In this document: one piece after another, positions 25,181-33,522 of the stretch
Numbering within the stretch: the first letter of the stretch is position 1
How the letters are laid out: every line of letters starts with the position of its first letter
NCBI RefSeq assembly: GCF_004331995.1
Contig: NZ_SJDT01000002.1
Coordinates: 366,122-430,121, forward strand
Reading direction: 5' to 3'
DNA length: 64,000 nt
DNA from: Arcanobacterium bovis
GTDB taxonomy: Bacteria > Actinomycetota > Actinomycetes > Actinomycetales > Actinomycetaceae
Position numbers and translations under genes: made by a program
Notes under the pieces: generated by a model
Database searches by the model: none
What the model saw: the letters and a program-made list of their open reading frames with translations, nothing else
Told to the model about the DNA's origin: nothing

Positions 25181-26757
25181 GTGTATTCACCTACTAAACG
25201 CCATCCAGCTGAATCCCATCGGCAAAGAAAAGCATGTAAATCATCAAGCACCACTTCACACCACACGTGATCTGTTTCTTTTTTCGGCGCCCACCATTGT
25301 CTCCGATGTAACCAAGGCGCAGAATAGCTGTTTATTTCACCTGAATATCTCTGTGAGTTAAAGAAAACAGGTTCAACAAATCCGCAACCATGCACACAAT
25401 AGAATCGACCTAGCGAATTAACTACACATACGTGCCCCTGTACATCACAAATTGTTATTGGCTCATATGTTTCCAATATTTTTCTTGGCCAAGGTCTTGG
25501 TATCGCACCTGGCCAAGATCCATCTTTCCCCTTATCAGCGGAGTTATTTCCACATTCCCATGGCTCGAGCTTATATGCTGTATTCGGAGCTAACTGGGCT
25601 TTCAAAGTAGGAATCAGAACTTTTTCTTGACCAACTAAAGCTTGCAGACGGTTAATTGCTTTATGAGCAAGTTCTGAGTAGCTGTCCTCCCTGCCCCATA
25701 ACACGCCTTGTGAAAATCCTGCCGGAAAAAGACTTTGAGCTCGTATTTCGAGGTAAGTAACGCTTTGCCCCTCATCGTCAGAATCGCTCTCATGCAATTG
25801 CTCCATCCAGACTTTGAGCTGCCAGCGAGTGCGATCCACAATGGTTGGAACGTCCACTGCATCTAAATGCCACGTTCTGCTCAGTTCTTTAGAATCTGAG
25901 GTTCGCACATACACACAGAGTTCTTTTGCAAAACAACTTTCTCGCTCGAGTAATTGCACTAACTCATTTCCAAGTTCTCGTGCTAAAAAGGCAAAGCTCT
26001 CACTGTTTGTTACAGGAGGATCGAGATTTCGTTTTACCGCAATATAGCGGCGTAATTCTTCTTTTTGTTCGGGTAAGGAAAACTCTAATTCAAGTAAGGA
26101 GAATGCAAACTGCGCGATATATCCGAAACGACTATAAAGTAAAGACTTGTCTAGGGCACGAAGATCAGCGAGGGTAGCAATACCAAGCAATTGTAAATCT
26201 GCAATAAATGTTTTCATCTGCGCTTGGAGCTTCGGAGAGAAACATGCATGCTCGAGAGCTTCAACTGGCAAAGGGTCAAGATACGTTTGGGCGTTTTCAA
26301 CAAATTGATCGTTATATGCAGCCAATATTGCACATAAAGTCCCTTCACCAAAACCAATATGTGCCTCATGTCCGGTATCTTCAGTTATCTTCCCCAAGAT
26401 TTCCTCCGCTAGCTTTTCTTGGGAGCCAAACATCCTTACCGCACCACGCGTCTGAAAAATAAGCATGCCAGGACGCAAGATGGTGAGGCTGGAAACAAAA
26501 TTTTCACAAGCCTTCATGACTTTTTCGAAATTGAAATTCTCCAAGTCAAGACGCCGGCGCACCAGTTCGATCTCAGGAGCTGAGGCTTTGGCGTAACGTT
26601 TTTTCATTCCGTACGAAATTCCCAGCTGAGCTGCTTTACTATCAAAGCTTACGATCCCGTTATGGTCGTAGACTGCCACTCCTTCTTGCTGCTTAATAAA
26701 ACCGTGCGAACGCAATGTTTCTACAGGCCACAAAGGAATCCACACAACTGCGTGCAT
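25177..26757 (-). CDS. imuB: ImuB, Y-family polymerase-like mutasome scaffold
   Basis: 526 aa, related to DinB but typically lacking the catalytic acids. The start MHAVVWIPLWPVETLRSHGF replaces the DxD-type metal site of active polymerases, and the later palm acids are also absent (GMLIFQTRGAVRMFG in place of SIDEA). It therefore probably does not synthesise DNA but bridges the clamp, ImuA' and DnaE2, as shown for mycobacteria. The C-terminal extension with CVVNSLGRFYCVHGCG and DVQGHVC-like segments follows. It is coupled to dnaE2 by an ATGA overlap and begins 1 nt after imuA'. Confidence 0.93.
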   Translation of the reverse strand: MHAVVWIPLWPVETLRSHGFIKQQEGVAVYDHNGIVSFDSKAAQLGISYGMKKRYAKASAPEIELVRRRLDLENFNFEKVMKACENFVSSLTILRPGMLIFQTRGAVRMFGSQEKLAEEILGKITEDTGHEAHIGFGEGTLCAILAAYNDQFVENAQTYLDPLPVEALEHACFSPKLQAQMKTFIADLQLLGIATLADLRALDKSLLYSRFGYIAQFAFSLLELEFSLPEQKEELRRYIAVKRNLDPPVTNSESFAFLARELGNELVQLLERESCFAKELCVYVRTSDSKELSRTWHLDAVDVPTIVDRTRWQLKVWMEQLHESDSDDEGQSVTYLEIRAQSLFPAGFSQGVLWGREDSYSELAHKAINRLQALVGQEKVLIPTLKAQLAPNTAYKLEPWECGNNSADKGKDGSWPGAIPRPWPRKILETYEPITICDVQGHVCVVNSLGRFYCVHGCGFVEPVFFNSQRYSGEINSYSAPWLHRRQWWAPKKETDHVWCEVVLDDLHAFLCRWDSAGWRLVGEYT

Positions 26758-26758
26758 A

Positions 26759-27490
26759 TTATTTCACCACCGCTAATTTAGGAATAACCGTATCAAGTAC
26801 TTCTTCAGCATCGGGCGAATGCTGCTTTCGTGTAATACCTGCGTTATTGAAATTCCATCCATGCATTCCAAAGTTCAGGTACGCTGTTCCGTATTTAGAT
26901 GTGAACTGGTAGGCAACTTCGCGAATATGTCCGCGCCCACGCGAAATTCCTCCAATTCCCTGCACAGCACAGTGGAATCGAAAAAGATCGCCATTCCAGC
27001 TATCGGAAACAACTAACGTATTTTTGAGCCGTGCTCGTTTAGTAATAAGCATTTCTTCACGTGCGCGAAACCGCATTCCTTCCAAAAGCACCACGTCAAA
27101 GCCGTCAATGGCAGCAAAAAGAACATGCGAAGTAAGGGACTCTACAGCGGGAACATACACAAAGCGCTCTGTTTCCACTCCACTTTTAAGCAAAAAATCC
27201 CATCCCACATCGCTTGCTCCCAAAAGTGCAACCCAAGCTCCTTGCTGCGAAGCGATTCCAGCTATAAGCGCAGCTGCCGCCCCTGATCCTCGCACGTTAA
27301 TTACTTCAGCTTTCGGAATGCCATAAGGAAAAACATTCCGAAGGGAATCTGGAACCGTAAACGCTTTGCGAGCTGTTTGCGCAAAAAGCTCATTATTTTC
27401 GGATACGGGCCAGGACTCAACTACACGCATCCCTGTACGCAGCTGAGCTTGCGCAAGTACGCGCCGTGCCACGTTCAGTCGATCGTCCAT
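26759..27490 (-). CDS. ImuA' mutasome accessory protein
   Basis: 243 aa, RecA-like fold without catalytic elements. MRVVESWPVSENNELFAQTARKA and VINVRGSGAAAALIAGI are in the position of RecA strand and P-loop but lack GxxxxGK[ST]. It is the first gene of the SOS mutagenesis cassette. GGGGAG lies 7-8 nt before the ATG. A LexA-type box lies about 50 bp upstream. In mycobacteria ImuA' recruits ImuB and DnaE2 to the replisome; that role is inferred here from gene order. Confidence 0.9.
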   Translation of the reverse strand: MDDRLNVARRVLAQAQLRTGMRVVESWPVSENNELFAQTARKAFTVPDSLRNVFPYGIPKAEVINVRGSGAAAALIAGIASQQGAWVALLGASDVGWDFLLKSGVETERFVYVPAVESLTSHVLFAAIDGFDVVLLEGMRFRAREEMLITKRARLKNTLVVSDSWNGDLFRFHCAVQGIGGISRGRGHIREVAYQFTSKYGTAYLNFGMHGWNFNNAGITRKQHSPDAEEVLDTVIPKLAVVK

Positions 27491-27541
27491 AGTTCACTCC
27501 CCATATATTCGATTTCGGATCAGCTAACACCAACCCATGCT

Positions 27542-27557
27542 TCGAACGCCTGTTCGA
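27542..27557 (-). promoter_or_regulatory. LexA-type SOS box upstream of imuA'
   Basis: TCGAAC-GCCT-GTTCGA, a perfect 6-4-6 palindrome matching the Gram-positive/actinobacterial LexA consensus. It lies 52-67 bp upstream of the imuA' start and so probably overlaps its promoter. It makes the three-gene mutasome DNA-damage inducible. Confidence 0.88.
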
Positions 27558-27673
27558 TAAAATATTAAATTACTTCTCCCGCCAAAAACAATGTCCACTT
27601 CCAAATCCAGCCCCAATAATGAGGCATTTAAAGCAAAATTGCCCAAAATACCAGCAGCGAAGAAAAAGTGAGC

Positions 27674-27679
27674 TAACCT
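27674..27679 (+). promoter_or_regulatory. -10 hexamer TAACCT of trmL (leaderless)
   Basis: TAACCT is followed by 6 nt and GTG 27686. Confidence 0.5.
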
Positions 27680-27685
27680 AGTTTC

Positions 27686-28162
27686 GTGCTTCACATTGTT
27701 TTTCATGAACCAAAAATTCCCGGCAACACCGGCAACGCAATCAGACTTTCTGCTTGCACCGGAGCGCGGCTCCATCTCATAGAGCCGCTCGCCTTCAATT
27801 TTTCAGATACTCACCTAAAACGCGCTGGCCTCGACTATCACGACCTCGCCGACGTCGTCATTCATAAAAACTGGATGGAAGCGAAAGAATACTTCGGCGA
27901 CGAGTGCCGCATCTTTGCATTTACCTCGCACACCGAAAATAACTACGCCCACGAGCAGTATCGCGACGGCGATGTGCTACTTTTTGGAACAGAACCAACT
28001 GGGCTGCCTGACGACGTACTCAACGACCCGCGACTCACTAAGTGGCTCCGCATTCCAATGCTCCCCTCGCGCAGATCCCTCAACCTCGCCAACTCGGCAT
28101 CAATAGCGATTTATGAGGCGTGGCGTCAGCTAGACTTCCCAGGCGCATCGGATATTTCTTAG
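27686..28162 (+). CDS. trmL: tRNA (cytidine/uridine-34-2'-O)-methyltransferase TrmL
   Basis: 158-aa minimal SPOUT enzyme that methylates the wobble ribose of certain leucine tRNAs. The start LHIVFHEPKIPGNTGNAIR is the family hallmark. The knot region with the SAM site includes LLFGTEPTGLP (about residue 98) and RIPMLPSRRSLNLANSASIA (about residue 128). Full length for the family. The GTG start is supported by the hexamer 6 nt upstream. It is divergent from the SOS operon. Confidence 0.93.
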   Translation: MLHIVFHEPKIPGNTGNAIRLSACTGARLHLIEPLAFNFSDTHLKRAGLDYHDLADVVIHKNWMEAKEYFGDECRIFAFTSHTENNYAHEQYRDGDVLLFGTEPTGLPDDVLNDPRLTKWLRIPMLPSRRSLNLANSASIAIYEAWRQLDFPGASDIS

Positions 28163-28273
28163 CAAAAACCACTCCTTCAAAAGCAAAATACACAAAAACA
28201 ATTATCACACGTTCTCAATAACACTGTCTTTACACGGTTGATCCCCTTATGGTTCACAGCGGAAAATTTAGAA

Positions 28274-28597
28274 ATGCAAAATTCATCTGCAGCAGAACGT
28301 GTCTTGGCATCGGCACTCGCTAAAACCATTCGTAGCCGTCGTACAGCCCTTGGCATGACGCAAGAACAGGTTGCCGCAGAGGCAGACATCGATAAAAACC
28401 ACTACCAACTCATGGAGTCTGCTCGCTCAAACCGGAAGAATAATTCCGCGTTAAATCCGCGTCTACACACGCTTATTCGGCTTTCGCGTGTGCTCGAATG
28501 CACGGTATCTGATCTCATTGACGACGCAATTAACGAGTACAACCAAGTGGACGAAAACTACCACTCATTTGTGCAATACCGCCCAGGAACCCGCTAA
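28274..28597 (+). CDS. XRE-family helix-turn-helix regulator
   Basis: 107 aa from ATG 28274 (an upstream start at 28238 would add 12 residues). The HTH spans about residues 15-70: ALAKTIRSRRTALGMTQEQ, then AAEADIDKNHYQLME, then the dimer helices to VLECTVSDLIDD. The segment RSNRKNNSALNP is a basic insert between helices 3 and 4. No effector domain follows. GAAAAT lies 6 nt before the ATG, possibly a leaderless -10. No toxin-like partner is adjacent. The target is unknown. Confidence 0.85.
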   Translation: MQNSSAAERVLASALAKTIRSRRTALGMTQEQVAAEADIDKNHYQLMESARSNRKNNSALNPRLHTLIRLSRVLECTVSDLIDDAINEYNQVDENYHSFVQYRPGTR

Positions 28598-28609
28598 CCG
28601 CCGTCGTAA

Positions 28610-29473
28610 TTAATTGCGAATCCGCAACTCCCACGCGGCGAGAGCGCCCGCTGACGCAACGTTGAGCGAATCCACTTGCCGCGCCATTGGAATGACAACG
28701 CTATGGTGAGTGCTTGCAATGGTGCGAGAGCTCAGCCCATCTCCTTCAGTTCCCAAAACTATCGCGATCTTCGAATTGGGATCACGGACTTCTGGAAGCG
28801 CAGCAAACTCAGAAAGAGGTTTAGCATCCTCACGCAGCGCCAAAGACGCCGTAATCCAACCATTCTCGTGTAAAGTTTCGATAGAGCGTGGCCAATTGTT
28901 GATACGAGTCCACGGAATTTGAAAAACATTGCCCATCGACACTTTCACCGAACGCCGATATAAAGGATCAGCACACGACTGCGTCACTAGAATTCCGTCA
29001 ATTCCAAGAGCTGCGGCGGAACGAAATATTGCGCCAACGTTCGTGTGGTCAACCAGATCTTCCAACACAAAAATTCGAGCAGGACCTTGTCCAAGGTTTT
29101 CTTGTCCAAGATTTTGGAGAAAAGTCTCTACATCAACCAGCGGAGGCCTGTTCATCGATGCCATCGCCCCACGGTGAATACGATATCCAGTTATTTGTTC
29201 AAGATCGTCAATTGATGTAACGAAAATTGGAATATCAGCTACGCACTCTCCCACTCGTTCTAGCATCGCCTGAATATCTGTCAGCCACCGCGGCGCAGCA
29301 AGAATGGCCCGTGGACGGTGTCCTGCCTCCAAGCTGCGTTCAATGACTTTTATTCCTTCAGCCAGGTAAAGTCCACGTTCAGTTTCGAGCTTTTTACGCA
29401 GAGCTACATCGGTGAGCCGTATAAAGTCATCTAAGCGCGAATCATTTAGATCATTCAGTTCGATAATCACGTG
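28610..29473 (-). CDS. TrmH/SpoU-family RNA 2'-O-methyltransferase
   Basis: SPOUT methyltransferase with an N-terminal substrate-binding domain (DFIRLTDVALRKKLE, YLAEGIKVIERSLEAG). The catalytic domain has VLEDLVDHTNVGAIFRSAAA (motif 1, about residue 160), IVLGTEGDGLS (motif 2) and VVIPMARQVDSLNVASAGAL (motif 3). I use GTG 29473; the frame extends to 29515 but would start inside a strong hairpin. rRNA is the probable substrate. The related actinobacterial TsnR-like proteins are the nearest family memory, but the site is not assignable. Confidence 0.9.
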   Translation of the reverse strand, partial: HVIIELNDLNDSRLDDFIRLTDVALRKKLETERGLYLAEGIKVIERSLEAGHRPRAILAAPRWLTDIQAMLERVGECVADIPIFVTSIDDLEQITGYRIHRGAMASMNRPPLVDVETFLQNLGQENLGQGPARIFVLEDLVDHTNVGAIFRSAAALGIDGILVTQSCADPLYRRSVKVSMGNVFQIPWTRINNWPRSIETLHENGWITASLALREDAKPLSEFAALPEVRDPNSKIAIVLGTEGDGLSSRTIASTHHSVVIPMARQVDSLNVASAGALAAWELRIRN

Positions 29474-29514
29474 TACAGAATGCCACGATTCTCCAAAAAG
29501 ACAAATCCGACGCA

Positions 29515-29545
29515 CGGGGAGGGTGCGAATATCGCACCCTCCCCG
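29515..29545 (-). terminator. Strong hairpin after SPFH gene
   Basis: Arms 29515-29527 and 29533-29545 form a perfect G/C-rich stem of about 13 bp with a 5-nt loop (AATAT on the plus strand). It lies between the stop of the SPFH gene and the TrmH-family gene, so it probably ends the nfeD-SPFH transcript. No immediate T-run follows. Confidence 0.75.
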
Positions 29546-29595
29546 AAGTCACCACAATAACAGTGGTCTACTTTTGAAATTTTCTCCCCGTGAAA

Positions 29596-30720
29596 TTATT
29601 GCTTCTCAGGATCTTCCTCTGCACCTGCTTCAGGAAGATCGACAATGCTATCGGCAGGGTTTAACTTCTTTCCAGTGTGCAGAGTTGAGTCTTCTACCTC
29701 ACTGCTTGCCTTTGAAACTTCACCACGGGCCGAAGCCAGCGCTTCATCTACATCCTCAAGATTGGTTGCAGCAAGAGCGTCGGAAATATTTGCCTCGCCA
29801 TCAAAATCAACAGCTACAGCTTCATCCGATCCGGCACCCGAAAATCCCTTTGTGACCGCATCAAGTGCAGCGGTGAGCTCGGTAGGAACAATCCAAAGCT
29901 TCGAAGACGAAGAGTTTGCAATCAATGGCAACGTCTTAATGTACTCGTAGGAAAGCAACTTAGGATCTGCATTTCCACGGTGCACAGCATCGAACACTTG
30001 CAAAATTGCGCGAGATTCGCCTTGTGCTTTCAAAATAGTGGACTGAGCTTGGCCTTCTGCGCGAAGAATCGCAGACTGCTTTTCACCTTCAGCTGTCAGA
30101 ATTGCAGATTGCTTCACACCCTCAGCAGTCAAAATAGCTGCACGGCGATCTCGCTCTGCCTTCATCTGCTGTTCCATTGCAGACTGAACAGTTGCCGGCG
30201 GATCAATAGCTTTCAATTCGACACGCGATACTCGGATACCCCAGCGTCCGGTGGCTTCATCCAAGACACCACGCAACTGACCGTTGATCTGGTCACGACC
30301 AGTAAGTGCTTGTTCCATATCCATTGCGCCAATGATATTTCGTAGCGTTGTAACAGCGAGCTGCTCAATTGCTGACATAGGATCAGCAATTTCATAAGTT
30401 GCGGCCTCCGGCTGCGTCACCTGGTAATAAATCACCGTGTCGATATTGACTACGATATTATCCGAAGTAATAACAGGTTGCGGCGGGAAAGGAACAACTT
30501 GTTCACGCATATCGATTCGCTGCCGAACAGAATCGATAAACGGAACGAGAAAGTGCAAACCGGGCGTAAGTGTCTTGTGGTACTTACCCAAGCGTTCAAC
30601 AATCACCGTATAGCCCTGATGAACTTGCAAAACCGAACGGATCACAGCCACGACGATCAGCAGAACAAATACTGCCAACACCACTGTGGCGACAGTTCCT
30701 CCTATTGCTGCAGCGTTCAT
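29596..30720 (-). CDS. SPFH/stomatin-like membrane protein (QmcA family)
   Basis: 374 aa. One N-terminal membrane helix (residues 10-30) is followed by the SPFH/band-7 domain, with VIVERLGKYHKTLTPGLHF and FIDSVRQRIDMREQ. A coiled-coil stretch then carries tandem 10-residue units of the type AILTAEGxKQS (four copies, about residues 190-235), typical of stomatins. The acidic C-terminal tail (about 60 residues) is less conserved. It sits 33 nt after nfeD, the usual partner. The pair organises membrane protein quality control in ordered microdomains. Confidence 0.93.
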   Translation of the reverse strand: MNAAAIGGTVATVVLAVFVLLIVVAVIRSVLQVHQGYTVIVERLGKYHKTLTPGLHFLVPFIDSVRQRIDMREQVVPFPPQPVITSDNIVVNIDTVIYYQVTQPEAATYEIADPMSAIEQLAVTTLRNIIGAMDMEQALTGRDQINGQLRGVLDEATGRWGIRVSRVELKAIDPPATVQSAMEQQMKAERDRRAAILTAEGVKQSAILTAEGEKQSAILRAEGQAQSTILKAQGESRAILQVFDAVHRGNADPKLLSYEYIKTLPLIANSSSSKLWIVPTELTAALDAVTKGFSGAGSDEAVAVDFDGEANISDALAATNLEDVDEALASARGEVSKASSEVEDSTLHTGKKLNPADSIVDLPEAGAEEDPEKQ

Positions 30721-30753
30721 ATGAACCTCTTTTCTTGTTATGAGTGCTGTCGG

Positions 30754-31173
30754 TTATTTAGGCGCAACGATAACCGTCACACCACGGATTTCTTTCACGA
30801 CGACGTCGACACCAGGGTCAATATCTCCTGCTTCAGTTGCTGCAGTCCACACGTCACCGCCAATTTTCACTCGTCCGGAAGAATGAGTAACTAGCGTCAG
30901 AGTTACTGCATCTTGCCCAGCAAGCGCGTAAACATTTGAATTACCTGTAGATGAATCATTAACGTGCTTGCGTGCCCAAGGACGGATAAATACCAGCAAA
31001 AGCACCGAAATCACTGCAAATACGATGATTTGCACCACCAAGGAATCCGTTGCTACTGCAGTGAATACCGCCGCAAAAGCGCCGCCAGCAAGCATTAAAA
31101 AGGTGAAATCTACAGTGAGAGTTTCGAGAATCAACAAGACGATTGCGATAATCGCCCAAATCCCCCAAGTCAT
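30754..31173 (-). CDS. NfeD-family membrane protein
   Basis: 139 aa, short-form NfeD without the serine-protease domain. Two to three hydrophobic segments lie in residues 4-70 (GIWAIIAIVLLILETLTVDF, FAVISVLLLVFI). The C-terminal OB-fold has VTLTLVTHSSGRVKIGGDVW. Together with the following SPFH gene it forms the conserved nfeD-stomatin pair. A candidate promoter lies upstream (TTGCGA, 17 nt, TAGCTA). The ATG lies behind GCAGGTGTTCAG. Confidence 0.9.
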   Translation of the reverse strand: MTWGIWAIIAIVLLILETLTVDFTFLMLAGGAFAAVFTAVATDSLVVQIIVFAVISVLLLVFIRPWARKHVNDSSTGNSNVYALAGQDAVTLTLVTHSSGRVKIGGDVWTAATEAGDIDPGVDVVVKEIRGVTVIVAPK

Positions 31174-31269
31174 CTGAACACCTGCTTCGATTAAGAATTT
31201 TCTTGCATCCTGTTAGCTATGTTACCTGAGCAACTCTCGCAATATAGTCATACTACAGACTGATTTTTC

Positions 31270-32049
31270 CTAGGAAAGCACCGAAAAACGTCCATTTCGT
31301 TGCTCAATCGTCACGTCAACGTCAAAAACTTCAGAAATGTATTCCGATGTAATAACGTCATCGATCACTCCGGAAGCGAAAACTTTTCCTGATTTGAGCA
31401 ATAGAGCGTGTGTGAATCCACGTGGAATTTCTTCAACATGATGCGTAACCATCACAATCACAGGTGCCGCCATCTCGCCAGATAAATCCGAAAGCGAACC
31501 AAGGAGTTTCTCTCGCCCACCCAAATCGAGACCAGAGGCAGGCTCGTCCAATACCAGTATTTCTGGATTGGGCATCAATGCACGTGCAATTCCTACCCGC
31601 TTCTTCTCGCCAGTAGAAAGCGTTCCCATCTTGCGTTCACTCAAGGCCTCGACACCTAGCGAAGCGAGAACGCTACGTGCGCGCGCGTCGTCTTCCTCTT
31701 CATACGACTCGTTCCACGTGGCAGTCATTCCGTATGCAGCAGTGCGAACAACGTCAAGAACACGCTCTGATGCCGGGATCTTCACGTCCAAAGCGGACGA
31801 CAGTAAGCCCACTAGCGGACGAAGCTCTGCAAGATCAACTTTTCCGACTTCTTCACCGATAATCGAAACTTTTCCCTCAGTGGGATGCATTCGACCCGCG
31901 ATCAACTGGATCAGCGTAGTTTTTCCTGCGCCGTTAGCGCCAAGCACCACCCAGCGCTCGCCTTCATTAATCGACCACTGCACACGATCCAAAATCGTAT
32001 GTCCGCCACGACGCACAGTTGCGTCAATAACCTCTAGTACATCACCCAT
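31270..32049 (-). CDS. ABC transporter ATP-binding protein (stand-alone)
   Basis: 259 aa with a complete nucleotide-binding domain: Walker A GANGAGKTTL (about residue 38), Q-loop LVGLLSS, signature LSTGEKKR, Walker B ILVLDEPASGLD, and H-loop THHVEEIP. The lack of any adjacent permease and the THHVEE stretch recall the ModF/Rv1281-like actinobacterial solo ATPases. TAGGCT lies 7 nt before the ATG. The substrate is unknown and it may not be a transporter. Confidence 0.9.
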   Translation of the reverse strand: MGDVLEVIDATVRRGGHTILDRVQWSINEGERWVVLGANGAGKTTLIQLIAGRMHPTEGKVSIIGEEVGKVDLAELRPLVGLLSSALDVKIPASERVLDVVRTAAYGMTATWNESYEEEDDARARSVLASLGVEALSERKMGTLSTGEKKRVGIARALMPNPEILVLDEPASGLDLGGREKLLGSLSDLSGEMAAPVIVMVTHHVEEIPRGFTHALLLKSGKVFASGVIDDVITSEYISEVFDVDVTIEQRNGRFSVLS

Positions 32050-32056
32050 AGTTCAA

Positions 32057-32062
32057 AGCCTA
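32057..32062 (-). promoter_or_regulatory. -10 hexamer TAGGCT of solo ABC ATPase (leaderless)
   Basis: TAGGCT is followed by 7 nt and ATG 32049 on the minus strand. Confidence 0.5.
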
Positions 32063-32137
32063 ATCTAAATTTATACAGGGATTAAGTCCTACACGCTTCA
32101 TTTCGATGCCTGGTCGAAATTCCTCGCCTCGTTTGAC

Positions 32138-33367
32138 TTACTTTCGGGTTTCTCCAAGTATTTCGCGGTAAAAATCCATCGTTTTTTCTGCAATCGATTC
32201 CCACGAAAAATTCTCTTCTACTCGACGCCGGCCCGCAGCCCCCATCTGCGCGGCACGCTGCGGATCTGCACACATTTCGGAAAGCGCTTCGCCCAGATCT
32301 GCCTCGAATTTCTCCGGGTCAATTGGGGTGCCGGTTCCGTCGTCAAGCTGTTCGATCGGAACGAGAGTTCCGGTGACGCCGTCGTCGATGCAGTCTGGAA
32401 TGCCACCAGTATTGGTGCCGACGACGGGCAGACCTACCGCCATAGCCTCCAAGTTCACGATTCCAAGTGGCTCGTAAACAGAAGGTGTAACGAACGTCGT
32501 AGAACAGGCTTCAAGCTGCACAATCTTTTCGTGTGGCAGATGATCTTCAATCCACACCACACTATCGCGCTCTGCTTGGAGTTTTTCCACAAGTTCTTTG
32601 GTTTCGGCTGCTATTTCGGGGGTATCAGGGGCGCCGGCGCACAAAATAACCTGCACTTCTTTCGGCACACGACGAAGTGCTCGCAAAAGACCAGGTACGC
32701 CCTTTTGACGCGTAATACGACCTACGAAAATAATTGTAGGAGCGTCAGGGTCAAGACCGTAAGACGCAAAGTACTTTCGAGCTTCGTCCCACTCCTCATC
32801 AGTGCTCGGAGCACGCCACGAATCAAGATCAATTCCGTTGTGGATTACGTGCACTTTCTTAGGATCAATCGCCGGATAGCAGCGCAGGATATCGTCTTTC
32901 ATCGCCCGAGACACTGCAACAATACCGGCAGCATTTTCATACGCCGTTTTCTCAACCCAAGACGAGAGCTCGTAGCCGCCCCCAAGCTGCTCTCGTTTCC
33001 ACGGACGCAGTGGCTCCAAAGAATGTGCTGAAATGACATGTGGTTTTCCATGCAGCATAGAGCCAATATGACCTGCCATATTGGCATACCATGTATGGGA
33101 ATGGAGAATATCCGCTTCTCCAAGATTTGCCGCCATCTGTAGATCTACACCGAGTGTTCGCAGCGCAGCATTCGCATCTTTGAGCTGCTCAGGATAGTCA
33201 TATCCCTTAACTGTTATTCCATCGAATTCCTCGTTGCGTTCACCGTCGAACGTGTGCACGTGCACCTGCGCGTGTGCTTTCAGCACCTTTGCCAGCTCCG
33301 AAACATGAACACCGGCCCCTCCATAAACGAATGGTGGAAATTCTCGAGTCAGGAGATGGACCTGCAT
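32138..33367 (-). CDS. glgA: Glycogen/maltose-1-phosphate synthase, GT4 type (GlgA/GlgM)
   Basis: 409 aa, glycosyltransferase family 4. The donor loop REFPPFVYGGAGVHVSEL is at residues 8-25, the VSRAMKDDILRCYP helix is in the middle, and EPLGIVNLEAMAVGLPVVG is the nucleotide-binding motif near the C-terminus. This short actinobacterial form is divergent from glgC, exactly as Rv1212c/Rv1213. In Mycobacterium the protein acts mainly as GlgM, making maltose-1-phosphate from ADP-glucose and glucose-1-phosphate; which role applies here is open. AAAGGA lies 7 nt before the ATG. Confidence 0.92.
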   Translation of the reverse strand: MQVHLLTREFPPFVYGGAGVHVSELAKVLKAHAQVHVHTFDGERNEEFDGITVKGYDYPEQLKDANAALRTLGVDLQMAANLGEADILHSHTWYANMAGHIGSMLHGKPHVISAHSLEPLRPWKREQLGGGYELSSWVEKTAYENAAGIVAVSRAMKDDILRCYPAIDPKKVHVIHNGIDLDSWRAPSTDEEWDEARKYFASYGLDPDAPTIIFVGRITRQKGVPGLLRALRRVPKEVQVILCAGAPDTPEIAAETKELVEKLQAERDSVVWIEDHLPHEKIVQLEACSTTFVTPSVYEPLGIVNLEAMAVGLPVVGTNTGGIPDCIDDGVTGTLVPIEQLDDGTGTPIDPEKFEADLGEALSEMCADPQRAAQMGAAGRRRVEENFSWESIAEKTMDFYREILGETRK

Positions 33368-33493
33368 TATTATTCCTTTCGAATCTCGAATGAGCCGTGA
33401 TCGCAGTTACGAAACACGTTTAGTTATATTGTAGGTATATTTTTCGCAGATTTGCGTAAACAACAGGAAAACAATTTCCGTAAAACCTCCATA

Positions 33494-33511
33494 ATCGTGG
33501 CGTTTCACGAT
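33494..33511 (+). promoter_or_regulatory. Palindromic operator candidate in the glgC promoter
   Basis: ATCGTG-GCGTTT-CACGAT, a perfect 6-6-6 inverted repeat. It fills the space just before the TAAAGT -10 of glgC, so a bound protein would block polymerase. The regulator is not identified. Confidence 0.5.
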
Positions 33512-33516
33512 AAAGT
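33511..33516 (+). promoter_or_regulatory. -10 hexamer TAAAGT of glgC (leaderless)
   Basis: TAAAGT is followed by 6 nt and ATG 33523. It shares its first base with the palindrome at 33494-33511. Confidence 0.55.
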
Positions 33517-33522
33517 TAGACT

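Noticed and set aside
27524..27775. 83-aa minus-strand ORF covering the SOS box
   Set aside because: It runs antisense into the trmL start and spans the control region of imuA'; no family resemblance.
28274..28597. XRE regulator as an antitoxin
   Set aside because: No adjacent small toxin-like ORF; the neighbours are RNA methyltransferases on their own promoters.
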